Positions 35,867 through 44,534 of a DNA stretch of 64,000 nucleotides are shown in pieces. The first letter of the stretch is position 1; the number at the start of each line of letters is the position of its first letter. The notes under the pieces are model-generated. The model saw only the letters and a list, made by a program, of their open reading frames with translations. It was not told where the DNA came from and made no database searches. The position numbers and the translations under genes were made by a program. This DNA comes from Mucilaginibacter celer. GTDB taxonomy: Bacteria > Bacteroidota > Bacteroidia > Sphingobacteriales > Sphingobacteriaceae. The stretch covers positions 1,922,001-1,986,000 of the forward strand of contig NZ_CP032869.1 in the NCBI RefSeq assembly GCF_003576455.2. The letters run 5' to 3'.

Positions 35867-37045
35867 ATGAATTATTTAAACGAGTTAATCTATTTATTAT
35901 CAGTATTGGCTTTCGCGATACTTAGCATCCAGGTATTTTACCTGTTGGTTTTTTCGGTTGCCGGTTGGCTCGCAAAAACAAAGGTTTATCCAGAGGCATC
36001 GATGCTGGGGAGTTTTGCCATTTATATTCCCGCATATAAGGAAGATGCTGTAATTTTGGAAACAGCCATGGCGGCGCTTACCTTAGATTACCCCGCGGTG
36101 AAGCGGAAGATAATTGTTATTGCCGATTCATTGCAGGCCGAAACCATTGATAAGTTAAAAAAGCTGCCTATCGAACTGGTTGAAGTTTTGTTTGATAAAA
36201 GTACCAAGGCAAAGGCGCTCAATACTGCTTTATCCCAAACCCGGAGAAACTATGATTACGCATTGATTTTGGATGCCGACAACATCTGCGACAAAAAATA
36301 TTTGCAACGGATGAATGATGCATTACAGGCGGGCTACAAAGTGGTACAGGGGCAACGGGTTGCAAAAAACACAAATACTGCGTTTGCCTTGTTAGATGCC
36401 ATAAGCGAGGGTATCAATAACCACATATTCAGGAAAGGACATTGCGCGCTGGGTTTATCAAGCGCTATCATAGGCTCGGGCATGGCGCTTGATTTTAATT
36501 TGTTTAATGAAATTATACCTGAAATTACAGCCGTTGGCGGCTTTGATAAAGAAATGGAGCTTAGATTATTGAAAAGAAAGATCAAATTCGGGTACGCTGA
36601 AAACGCTGTGGTATTTGATGAAAAAACACAACGCGCCGAGGTATTTCAAAACCAGCGAAAGCGCTGGCTCTCGGCGCAGCTAAACTATTTGAAATTATAC
36701 TTCGCCGACGGATTTATACAGCTTTTTAAAGGAAACCTTGATTTTTTTGATAAAGTACTCCAAACCATGCTGTTACCGCGGATAATGATAATTGGTATTT
36801 TGCCGGTGCTATTTGTTTTGTCTTTTTTAATACGACCGGTTTTGTCGCCCTTGTATTGGTTATCGCTTGCGGCGGCGGCTTACACCGCCATTTTCATTGC
36901 GGTGCCAGCAACGTATCGAACCAGAAAATTGTTAGGCGCCGCGGGCCGTTTACCTCTTGCATTTTTTATGATGGCACGGTTGTTTTTTAAATTGAAAGGT
37001 GCTAACAACACTTTTATCCATACACCGCATGGCGAAACTAAATAA
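35867..37045 (+). CDS. Membrane-embedded family 2 glycosyltransferase
   Basis: This 392-residue protein has an N-terminal helix (about 8-32), a GT-A domain with AIYIPAYKEDA and the DXD motif LILDADN, and a QNQRKRWLSAQ motif (Q-X3-RW-like) typical of processive enzymes. Two or three C-terminal helices follow (about 300-360). It may act on a membrane-bound acceptor. It is the last gene of the plus-strand operon, and its end overlaps the convergent receiver gene by 8 nt. Confidence 0.88.
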   Translation: MNYLNELIYLLSVLAFAILSIQVFYLLVFSVAGWLAKTKVYPEASMLGSFAIYIPAYKEDAVILETAMAALTLDYPAVKRKIIVIADSLQAETIDKLKKLPIELVEVLFDKSTKAKALNTALSQTRRNYDYALILDADNICDKKYLQRMNDALQAGYKVVQGQRVAKNTNTAFALLDAISEGINNHIFRKGHCALGLSSAIIGSGMALDFNLFNEIIPEITAVGGFDKEMELRLLKRKIKFGYAENAVVFDEKTQRAEVFQNQRKRWLSAQLNYLKLYFADGFIQLFKGNLDFFDKVLQTMLLPRIMIIGILPVLFVLSFLIRPVLSPLYWLSLAAAAYTAIFIAVPATYRTRKLLGAAGRLPLAFFMMARLFFKLKGANNTFIHTPHGETK

Positions 37046-37496
37046 TTGGTATAGTGCCGGGTGCTTCTTCTTCGTCAAAATAGCGTGCTACAACTTCCGC
37101 CACAAGGTCCGGTCGTAAAGGCTTGTTTAAAAACTCGACTACTTCTTTGTTTTTTAAAGCTTTTTCCCTGTCGCCGGGGTTTAATGAGGTGGTGACCATT
37201 ATTACAACCGCCTGCGCTTTAAATTTGGCATCCAGTTTTTCATAGGCATCTAAAAAATCCCATCCGCTAAGGCCCGGCATATTAATATCCAAAAAAATTA
37301 ACCCTGGCCTCGCTGTATTTTGCGTATTTGCAAACTTGCCGGCATAGGTTAAAAAATCCAGAGCGTCCTGCACATTGGTAGCAACTTCTACTTTAGCTGC
37401 TATCGATGTGTTTTTGATCACCCTGGTATGAATAAAATTAGTTGGCAGGTCATCATCCACCAACAAGAAGGCATCGAGATTTTTATAAGTTTTCAT
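37038..37496 (-). CDS. Single-domain response regulator (Rcp1-like)
   Basis: The 152 residues form a receiver with LLVDDDLPTN, phosphoacceptor in LIFLDINMPGLSG, VTTS and LNKPL. It has the long beta4-alpha4 segment common in Bacteroidota single-domain regulators and no output. Its start overlaps the upstream kinase stop by 4 nt, so the two are a coupled pair. The stop lies inside the convergent glycosyltransferase gene. Confidence 0.92.
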   Translation of the reverse strand: MKTYKNLDAFLLVDDDLPTNFIHTRVIKNTSIAAKVEVATNVQDALDFLTYAGKFANTQNTARPGLIFLDINMPGLSGWDFLDAYEKLDAKFKAQAVVIMVTTSLNPGDREKALKNKEVVEFLNKPLRPDLVAEVVARYFDEEEAPGTIPII

Positions 37497-38599
37497 CGCG
37501 GTTTATCAGGGTTTAAAGGTATGGTGAAAGTGAAAGTACAGCCGCTTACCGGGTTGGCCTTCACTGAGATCTTTCCGCCGTGCAGTTCTACAATTTTTTT
37601 GCAATGAGCTAAGCCTATTCCGTTACCCTCGTAATCGTTCCGGCCATGAAGCCGCTGAAATATAAGGAATACTTTTTCGGCAAACTTTGGGTTTATACCT
37701 ATCCCATTATCGATAACATTGAAACGCCAGTCGTTACCCTCTTTTGAAGCCGTAATTTCGACAATGGGCGCAAAGTTCTTATCCCGAAATTTGATCGCGT
37801 TGCTTAACAGGTTTTGAAAAAGCTGTGCAAGTTCTATCTCGTAAGCTTCAATCACAGGCAGGTTTTGATAGCGTATAGTGGCACCGTTTTCTTTTATCGT
37901 ACTATCAAGGTTGGCTACAACACCGGCAATGAGTAAATTGCAATCCACCTCGCTTAAAGTTTTTTCTGCACCTATCCTTGAGTAGTCCAATAAATTGGTT
38001 ATCAGTCCCTTCATCCTGCCAGTCGCCTGTAGCATAAATTCAAGATACATTTGGGCTGTATCATCTAATTTGTGCGCATATTCCGTTTTCAAAAAATACG
38101 CAAAATTTGAAATGGTATGCAACGGCTCCTGTAAGTCGTGCGATGCGATGTAAACAAACTGCTCAATCTCTTTATTTTTAATTTCCAAATTCTCGGCGTG
38201 TTGCTTAATCGTCAATTCCGATAGCATTTTTTCGGTAAGGTCGCGGGTTATTTTGGCAAAGCCGTAAACTTTTCCTTCTTCATTATACATCGCCATTATG
38301 GTAACCGCTCCCCAAAAAGTTGATCCGTCTTTTCGCACGCGCCAGCTTTCATTGTAGGCTGTACCGTTTTTTGCGGCCTCGGCCAGCAATGTTTGTGGTA
38401 AATTTTTTGCCAGATCGACCTGAGTATAAAAGATACTTATATTTTTTCCGATAATCTCATCCGCAAGATACCCCTTAATTTTTTGGGCGCCTGCGTTCCA
38501 TGTCTCCACGTTTCCATTTTCATCTAAAAGAAATATAGCATAGCCCTGTATTTCCTGTATTAACTTTAGGAGGGTTATTTGTTTCGTTTGCAGGTCCAT
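37493..38599 (-). CDS. PAS sensor histidine kinase
   Basis: This 368-residue soluble protein has one PAS/PAC domain (about 10-130), a DHp domain with IASHDLQEPLHTISNF and HATPase (DNGIGINP, GNGIGLAHCKK). The H box and Rcp1-like partner place it in the Cph1-type kinase class. No haem or flavin signature is evident in the PAS domain, so the signal is unknown. It is transcribed with the receiver gene and lies against the exopolysaccharide operon end. Confidence 0.92.
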   Translation of the reverse strand: MDLQTKQITLLKLIQEIQGYAIFLLDENGNVETWNAGAQKIKGYLADEIIGKNISIFYTQVDLAKNLPQTLLAEAAKNGTAYNESWRVRKDGSTFWGAVTIMAMYNEEGKVYGFAKITRDLTEKMLSELTIKQHAENLEIKNKEIEQFVYIASHDLQEPLHTISNFAYFLKTEYAHKLDDTAQMYLEFMLQATGRMKGLITNLLDYSRIGAEKTLSEVDCNLLIAGVVANLDSTIKENGATIRYQNLPVIEAYEIELAQLFQNLLSNAIKFRDKNFAPIVEITASKEGNDWRFNVIDNGIGINPKFAEKVFLIFQRLHGRNDYEGNGIGLAHCKKIVELHGGKISVKANPVSGCTFTFTIPLNPDKPR

Positions 38600-38670
38600 T
38601 TCGTATCAAATGTTATTAAGCACCTCCGGAAATATAGAGGTGCCTACTCCTTTGTTTTTAGTCAGTTTCG

Positions 38671-39207
38671 TTACACCGTATCAACTTCGTAAAGCTTGCC
38701 GGCGTATTTTACAATTTCTGTCGCAAGGTGATTTAACAGTGTGCAGTTTTCTGATGTGGTATCAGCTATTTCTTCAATGGATTGGGCAAAAGGGCTGTAA
38801 GTTGCTTCTTTAGTAATCAGCAGTACTGTATTAGCAACACCCAGTTGTTGGCTCATCATGGCAGACAAATAATATACAACCGTCATGTCAATTTCCCAGA
38901 TGTTGTATTTTTTGAGTTTCACCTGGCTGTATGCTTCATATACGAGCGAACTGGTGCCAAGGCAATATTTATATTCCGGGTCTTCGCTTAATAATTTAAT
39001 GATATTTCGTAGTGTGTGCGCATTTTTTGATATATCCTCTAAAATTTCGGCTATGGCGTGTTTAAGCGGCATATAATAACAGTCGTTAAGCAAAAGTGGC
39101 AGATACCCTATTAGTTGCTGCTTTGAATTATACAATATTTTTATTTGCGCGACGAAAATATTTCTGAATGATGCATTCAAAATGCTTGATCTGGAAAGTG
39201 ATATCAT
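38671..39207 (-). CDS. Uncharacterised helical protein, distantly DUF892/YciF-like
   Basis: I do not recognise this protein with certainty. It is all-helical (178 residues from the ATG at 39207; a GTG at 39258 would add 17 residues). The order IFVAQIKILYNSKQQLIGYLP, then IDMTVVYYLSAMMSQQLGVANTV (a break falls between helices), resembles the LKDLYxAEQQL and HYEIAAYGTLRTLAKxLG patterns of YciE/YciF ferritin-like proteins. The usual acidic metal ligands appear to be missing. It lies between two PAS protein genes on the same strand with wide gaps on both sides. Confidence 0.55.
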   Translation of the reverse strand: MISLSRSSILNASFRNIFVAQIKILYNSKQQLIGYLPLLLNDCYYMPLKHAIAEILEDISKNAHTLRNIIKLLSEDPEYKYCLGTSSLVYEAYSQVKLKKYNIWEIDMTVVYYLSAMMSQQLGVANTVLLITKEATYSPFAQSIEEIADTTSENCTLLNHLATEIVKYAGKLYEVDTV

Positions 39208-39502
39208 GATTGTAGCTAATTCATATCCGTACAACTTATGTATGCCGAGGCAAAGCACCCGTATATAATTCGTATTGCCATAACTTTACAGGCAAACCGT
39301 TAGCTGATAATTTTTCTCTCCAATCTGCTACTACTATGATATTTAAGGTAGCGGTTTATGTTCGTTGTAAAGTATATAAAGTGTTGCTCTCAAGGTTGTT
39401 AGGTAAATTAAAATGGTGAAATAATATTAAAGCGAAGTTACTGCCTTGAAGAGGCGCAGGAATATATGCTGAGGGTTAATTATTAGCTGCAGAAGGCATT
39501 TT

Positions 39503-40993
39503 TTAAGATAGACTGCCGGTATTGGACAACTCCTGGAATATCCCTGATAACTTATGGCATACGCCATTACTAAATTCGGGATAGCCAATTACCCTTACCC
39601 GTTTTAAATTACCTTTGGCAGATACTAAAGTTGCTTCTATATCAAAAGGGGTACCGTGGGTAATCGCGCTATGAAGCGCCGCTTTTACCAGGTCACGATC
39701 CTTACCTTCTTTATAAAAATTGAATGCCAGTTCAACGGTGGGCTCAAAATCCGGGGGCACTTCAAGAATCTCTTTTAATATTTTACTCCAGATGGCAGTT
39801 CCGTTATCAAAGTTTCGTTTCCATGCGCCTGTTCTGGTTATTTCGTTGGTTTTATTTAAAATCTCAAGCAGCTTTTGGTTCTCAATATCCCGCTGTTTAA
39901 TGGCTGTTACATCGTCGGCGGCTATTATAACTCCTCCAATCATATCATTTTGCTGATACCAGGGGCGGATATCCCATTTTATCCATAACTGCCTGCCATC
40001 AATAAATTCAATCAGTTGCTCATTGCTGCTGTATGGAGTGCCTTGCAAACAGTTGGATAAAATCAACTCCCAGTCGTTTGCGTTTTGCCCCAGGTTATAT
40101 AATTTAAGAACGTTTAAAACAGTGTCATCGCCTGCCTTAAAGTAATGCTGCCATTTTTGCGAATAAGCTAAATATCCTAAATCGTTATCCAGCATGGCCA
40201 TAGCAAACGGAACCTGTTCGGTGAAGGTTTTATGCAGGTTTTCATTTTGTTTCTGCAAACCGGCGATAATTCGCTTTGTTTTTTGAGTGCTCAGGTACTT
40301 ATTATAGCATGCAGAAAAATTAGCCTGGTTAGAAAAATTCAACAAAATGGAAACTTGTTTTTTACTGCACTTTTTTTCGCTCAGATATCTATGCGCAAGC
40401 TCCATCTGTAACTCCCGGTAATAGGAGAAGATGGTTGTGTTGAATTTTGTTTTAAAGCCTTTTTTCAGCTTGGTTTCTGAAATAAAGTGTTGCCTGGCCA
40501 AGGCCGCAATACCCGGAAATTTCGTAAACAAACAGGCTTTTAACGTTTCCTGCACCTGCGTAATCAAGTGGTCATTGTATGTTAAGCCATCATTGGGTAT
40601 AATATTTGAGTTTTGACGATTTTTAAGAGGTGTAACATCAGCAACATGTACAAAAAAACCTCTAACTTCCTGGTTGGCAAAATCAGGACAATACGTGGCG
40701 ATTGTACTTTTAACCTGGCCATCCGGAATTTTAATATCGCGTTCAAATACCTGTACTTTACCTTTTAAAACCTCGGTAATAAATGGCAAATTCAATGCAA
40801 ACAGCGGTCCGAGTAATTGGTGTAAAGTTATTTTATCAATCATATCGGCCGGAGATTTGCCAAACCATTCGATATAGGCCGCGTTGGCATAACGGCAAAC
40901 AAGGTTTTTATCCCAATAGGCAAGCATGGCCGAGGTATGGTCGGCCACTTCAAATCCTACCTCATAAAAACGGGATTTAATTTCATCGGTCAT
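39503..40993 (-). CDS. PAS protein with an internal AraC-type helix-turn-helix
   Basis: The 496 residues begin with a PAS/PAC domain at about 10-125. An AraC/XylS-type DNA-binding domain follows at about 140-250 (IAALARQHFISETKLKKGFK, then LLNFSNQANFSACYNKYL). Two further PAS domains lie at about 258-375 and 380-490. There is no kinase, receiver or membrane part. AraC domains usually sit at a C-terminus, so placing one between PAS domains is unusual. It may be a one-component regulator that senses small molecules or redox state. It has its own transcription unit. Confidence 0.8.
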   Translation of the reverse strand: MTDEIKSRFYEVGFEVADHTSAMLAYWDKNLVCRYANAAYIEWFGKSPADMIDKITLHQLLGPLFALNLPFITEVLKGKVQVFERDIKIPDGQVKSTIATYCPDFANQEVRGFFVHVADVTPLKNRQNSNIIPNDGLTYNDHLITQVQETLKACLFTKFPGIAALARQHFISETKLKKGFKTKFNTTIFSYYRELQMELAHRYLSEKKCSKKQVSILLNFSNQANFSACYNKYLSTQKTKRIIAGLQKQNENLHKTFTEQVPFAMAMLDNDLGYLAYSQKWQHYFKAGDDTVLNVLKLYNLGQNANDWELILSNCLQGTPYSSNEQLIEFIDGRQLWIKWDIRPWYQQNDMIGGVIIAADDVTAIKQRDIENQKLLEILNKTNEITRTGAWKRNFDNGTAIWSKILKEILEVPPDFEPTVELAFNFYKEGKDRDLVKAALHSAITHGTPFDIEATLVSAKGNLKRVRVIGYPEFSNGVCHKLSGIFQELSNTGSLS

Positions 40994-41060
40994 TTAACAG
41001 GGGTTAAGCGGGCTAAATATATAGCTTATCTTAAACTTAAAAAATGCCACACCCGTTAAT

Positions 41061-41097
41061 ACAAACAGAGCCAGGCTACGTACCTGGCTCTGTTTGT
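41061..41097. terminator. Perfect 15-bp hairpin after the LruC gene
   Basis: ACAAACAGAGCCAGG and its exact reverse complement flank a seven-base loop, 13 bases after the LruC stop on the minus strand and upstream of the PAS-AraC gene. No long T-run follows, but the stem is very stable. Confidence 0.75.
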
Positions 41098-41109
41098 AAT
41101 TGATCTGTT

Positions 41110-43233
41110 TTATTTTCTGTAGATCATCGATTCGTTGCGGTTGCCTGAAGTGCCCAGGTACCAATCCGGGTGTGATGTTCCACCTGATTTTGCCCATTGC
41201 AGAAAATAATTGTACGTTTTGCCAATATTGCTTCCTTCGGATGGGTAGTCAAACTGCTCTACAAAGTTTAAAGCCCACGGCCAGGAGTTTTTGGTTTTGT
41301 AGTAACTGTTCAATCCCGCGTTTGAGTTGTCTTGCAGCGTGCCGAATAATTTCTTGTCTGCAAGGTCTGTCGGCATATTATTAGGAAGGTGTACCTCGTA
41401 TCCCCGGCGCTGATTACTGATCAGGAATGGATTGAAAGGCGCTGTACCTAATGTTGCTGCCGAAAGTGGAGTAGTAAAGTTAATATGCACATGCACGGTA
41501 TCGCCGGTAATATAAGGTGCGCCATTTTGAGTATTGATATAATAACCGCCTGGACGTTTTATTACAGCCTGGTAGCTATCAAACGGAATAATAACCGCTT
41601 TACCCTGGCCAGCCTCGGTTCCGTTGCCGTTTTGTACAATGTAATTGGATGCCCTTTTTTGGCCGGTTACACTTTGAACCGCATTTGACGCAAACGGAAA
41701 CTGTACCCCAAAGCCGCTTACAAATGATGCTCCGGAAGCTTTTACAGCATAGTCGGCGTACATTTCTACGGCGAGGTTTTTGGCGTTGGTAACGGTTTTG
41801 TATCTGTAACCTATTACCATATCATTCATGTCGTAATCGCCGGTTGCAGGCCAAAGATCTTCAAATAAAACTGTTCCGAATGTTGTTTTTGAAGGGTAAT
41901 AACTTACATAAGCCCTTGTAGGATCGGTAGGGAACTGGTCGAAAGTATCTGTCACACCATCGCCGTCGGTATCTACCGGTTTATCAATTGGCTGTACATC
42001 GGTTTGTGATATCGCCCTTATCGGGTTTGATGTTGCGTAAAATACAATATCGTTAAAGTCGTTATCGCTGCCACCCGTCTGGCGGTTTTGATCGTCAATA
42101 CCAATCAGGAAAAGGTTTTGAGTTTCAGAAAAAAGCAGCACGGTGTGTTTTTTAAGATCGGCGTTTGTTTCTGGATTGCAGGCAGTTGTTGAGTAAAATT
42201 TAGCAGTGCTTGTGCTCACCGTTTTTGAGCCGCCATCCCAGGCGTTGGCTAACAACACAAATCCTATTGATGTGCCCGCGTTAAAACGGCCCAGTTTCAC
42301 TTTGCTACCCGAACGAAGGTTACCACCCGAACCGGGAAGCGAGGCGTTAGGAAATATATACTTAACCGAAGCTATGTCAGAAGGGCTTTTTGGCGGGGTG
42401 CCGGTAGTATAGGTATAATACCCCAGTGAGTTTAAATAACCGGCGCCTTCACTTACAAAGGTTATCCAAACATCGGCTGTTTCGGTAATGTTTAAATCGG
42501 CTGTGGCTGACGACTGGAGGTATTGAGGATGGCTCTTTCGTACATCCACTGTCTCGGGTAAAGAAGCGTTTATGAACGATAAAAGATCCGACGTGATCAC
42601 ATCATAAGTAGGTTCGAGATATTTAGGAACACCCGAATTATCATATTGGCCCATATAACTGTAAACGGTATTGCTGCTGTTAGAAACCATGGTGCTAAAC
42701 GAGTTTAAGTTTCTAATTTTGCCTATACTTTTACTAACATAATTGTTTTGGGATATGTTACCCGAAAATCCCGCCGAGCCACCAATAGTGCCGTTGACTA
42801 CATTATTCACTATTACAGCTTTGGCATTACGCATAAGGCCAACATATTTTGCATCAACTATCAAGGTATCAACATAAGCGGGTAAACTAACCTGGGCCTG
42901 CAATACGCCGTTATTGTCGCTAAGGCTTGTTAATATCGGGCTGCTTGTTGCCGGGTCGCCGGCAAAAATATCTACCGGCACGCCTGCTATGGGCTCATTG
43001 TTGTTTGATTGCAGGTTAATTTTAACTGATACAAGCTTTGTAGTGGCAAAATCAAAATTTGCAGGCGCGATAACGCTGTCACCCGGCGTTACCACAACCG
43101 GCGGCTGGCTAACCAAACCTGAGCTGGTATCCTTTTTGCAGGATATTATAAACATTGTCGATGCAAGCAATATTATCAACAAAGTAGCTCTTGGTTTGCT
43201 GTTTTGAAAGTTTTTTGAGGCGAAAGGGTTCAT
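41110..43233 (-). CDS. LruC domain lipoprotein
   Basis: The 707 residues begin with a lipoprotein signal peptide ending FIISC-KKD, so Cys is the likely lipidation site. An Ig-like or carboxypeptidase-regulatory-like segment covers about 65-150. Later come a calcium-binding style SDNDFNDIVFY motif and a DTDGDGVTD loop, then the LruC domain (TVLFEDLWPATGDYDMNDM onward). Such proteins are outer-surface lipoproteins of Bacteroidota with no known reaction, and DxDxDG loops suggest calcium. The upstream region shares activator-like repeats with the exopolysaccharide operons, so it may be a surface or matrix protein made with the polymer. Confidence 0.88.
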   Translation of the reverse strand: MNPFASKNFQNSKPRATLLIILLASTMFIISCKKDTSSGLVSQPPVVVTPGDSVIAPANFDFATTKLVSVKINLQSNNNEPIAGVPVDIFAGDPATSSPILTSLSDNNGVLQAQVSLPAYVDTLIVDAKYVGLMRNAKAVIVNNVVNGTIGGSAGFSGNISQNNYVSKSIGKIRNLNSFSTMVSNSSNTVYSYMGQYDNSGVPKYLEPTYDVITSDLLSFINASLPETVDVRKSHPQYLQSSATADLNITETADVWITFVSEGAGYLNSLGYYTYTTGTPPKSPSDIASVKYIFPNASLPGSGGNLRSGSKVKLGRFNAGTSIGFVLLANAWDGGSKTVSTSTAKFYSTTACNPETNADLKKHTVLLFSETQNLFLIGIDDQNRQTGGSDNDFNDIVFYATSNPIRAISQTDVQPIDKPVDTDGDGVTDTFDQFPTDPTRAYVSYYPSKTTFGTVLFEDLWPATGDYDMNDMVIGYRYKTVTNAKNLAVEMYADYAVKASGASFVSGFGVQFPFASNAVQSVTGQKRASNYIVQNGNGTEAGQGKAVIIPFDSYQAVIKRPGGYYINTQNGAPYITGDTVHVHINFTTPLSAATLGTAPFNPFLISNQRRGYEVHLPNNMPTDLADKKLFGTLQDNSNAGLNSYYKTKNSWPWALNFVEQFDYPSEGSNIGKTYNYFLQWAKSGGTSHPDWYLGTSGNRNESMIYRK

Positions 43234-43257
43234 AACAATAATTTTATAACTCTCTTT

Positions 43258-43272
43258 TCAATTGGCATGCCT
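43258..43272 (-). promoter_or_regulatory. -24-like element upstream of LruC gene
   Basis: The minus strand reads AGGCAT-GCCAA-TTGA, 25 bp from the start codon. It keeps the GG-N10-G spacing seen at the exopolysaccharide promoters but is the weakest match of the set. Confidence 0.25.
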
Positions 43273-43315
43273 TTATTTAAATATCTTATAATCAGATATT
43301 TAAATTTTGTGTTTG

Positions 43316-43350
43316 GTCTATTTTTTGGAATTTTTCCGATTTTAGCAATA
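43316..43350 (-). promoter_or_regulatory. GGAA-TTCC repeat upstream of LruC gene
   Basis: GGAATTTTTCC (43327-43337) is a palindrome. The 16 bases on its LruC side match 27749-27764, and the 13 bases GATTTTAGCAATA (43338-43350) match 25921-25933. Its position is about 85-115 bp upstream of the LruC start. Confidence 0.5.
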
Positions 43351-43460
43351 CGGCGCAGTTCAAGCCGGTGAATCTCGGGCGTTTACAACAAAACCCGGTC
43401 ACCGCCCAGCAAGAAGGTTTATTGTCAAAGATAACCATCGCTAAGATCAGTTGCGGAATG

Positions 43461-43503
43461 TGACCATAATCATTTCGGGCTCCATTCTCACCCGGTAACT
43501 TGC
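43461..43503 (+). promoter_or_regulatory. FNR-like box and -7 element of the flavodoxin gene
   Basis: The box TGACcataATCA (43461-43472) and the element TAacTTGC (43496-43503) have centres 33 bp apart, as at the USP promoter. The flavodoxin ATG is at 43526. Confidence 0.55.
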
Positions 43504-43525
43504 GCTATCAAAATCACTTATTTTA

Positions 43526-44038
43526 ATGAAAGGAATTATCATATACGGGGGAAAGTATGGTGCTACCGAACAGTATGCACACTGGTTGGCTGATGCATTG
43601 GAAATGCCTGTATCAAAAGCGGAGGATGTTACGGCAAACGCACTGAAACTTTATGAGGTGGTTGTGATTGGCAGTTCCGTATATGTTGGCAGCCTGGTAC
43701 TGCGTGATTGGCTGGCCAGAAATAACAGTAGCCTTAAACAAAAAAAGTTGTTCATATTCATTGTTAGCAGCGCTAATGGCCAAGATCTTCATCAGCAGCA
43801 AATGCTGATCAATAATAATTTTAAACGTAATATCATCGATACAGCTAAAATGTTTTTCCTCCCAGGCAGATGCGAGGTTGCTAAACTTTCATGGAAAGAC
43901 AAGTTATTGTTGAAGATGGGGGCCTGGCTTGAAAAAAATCCTCAAAAAAAATGGATTATGAAAAAAGGCTTTGATTATATGGACCGGCGTCGCCTTGATG
44001 ACATCGTTGGTCAGATTGAAGGCTTAGGCGATGTTTAA
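43526..44038 (+). CDS. HemG-like flavodoxin domain protein
   Basis: This 170-residue flavodoxin fold protein has the phosphate loop YGGKYGATEQYA at residues 7-18 and VIGSSVYVG for flavin contact. FFLPGRCEVAKLSWKDKLLLK (a turn splits it) matches the family insert of menaquinone-dependent protoporphyrinogen IX dehydrogenase (HemG). It may oxidise protoporphyrinogen in anaerobic haem synthesis, which would complement HemN in this window, but flavodoxin-like electron transfer is also possible. It has its own FNR-like promoter and no close downstream partner. Confidence 0.78.
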   Translation: MKGIIIYGGKYGATEQYAHWLADALEMPVSKAEDVTANALKLYEVVVIGSSVYVGSLVLRDWLARNNSSLKQKKLFIFIVSSANGQDLHQQQMLINNNFKRNIIDTAKMFFLPGRCEVAKLSWKDKLLLKMGAWLEKNPQKKWIMKKGFDYMDRRRLDDIVGQIEGLGDV

Positions 44039-44075
44039 CATTCGTTTTTTGTGTAGAAATTAAAAAAATAAGGTT

Positions 44076-44243
44076 TTACTTTAACTCATAGGCACTTTGC
44101 AAATGCGGCCCGGATAAGAAGCCCAGCCCTCCGGAATAAATCTTCAGCGCCTGGTCAAGAGCAAACTCCATCGAAAAATAGGCTACACCGGTTTGGTATT
44201 TTTCATCGGGTGTATAGCCGAAAACTTCGTTTTTGGTTATCAT
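44076..44243 (-). pseudogene. Truncated alpha-glucan phosphorylase N-terminus (glgP remnant)
   Basis: A 55-codon frame encodes [19 protein letters not shown], then [18 protein letters not shown], then SAYELK and a stop. This is the N-terminal signature of the short alpha-glucan phosphorylase family (about 550 residues). Normal members continue with a QNLIGIGILW-like segment, but here TAA follows ELK directly and the remaining 90 percent of the gene is absent. The remnant lies among stress genes in which such phosphorylases often occur. A degenerate TTGATattgAATGA sequence upstream (near 44304) may be a decayed FNR-like box. Confidence 0.75.
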
Positions 44244-44376
44244 ATAATAATTATTCGTAACCCTTTTACAACATGCCGCGCCTGCGTTTGTATTACCTGC
44301 CGGTTGATATTGAATGAGCCTTACCTGCTATTGTAGGTTTAATATGCAACAAAGTTAGCCTGAAGCTTTCCGCACG

Positions 44377-44415
44377 AAATGATTATCTCCGCAAAAAAAA
44401 AGATGATAATCATTT
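44377..44415. repeat. 11-bp inverted repeat between glgP remnant and PNPOx gene
   Basis: AAATGATTATC and its exact complement are separated by 17 bases. There is no T-run, and the arms resemble operator half-sites more than a terminator. It lies about 120 bp beyond the PNPOx stop and 134 bp upstream of the glgP remnant. Confidence 0.4.
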
Positions 44416-44534
44416 ATCGAACAGCCAATGTTAATGCCTTTTGGTGCCAAATTAGTTTTATCCGATCGGGAACCAGATAGTAAACAATTGCCGTAGGATA
44501 TTATCGGCACCATTGCCCCCAGGCACTGGATTAA

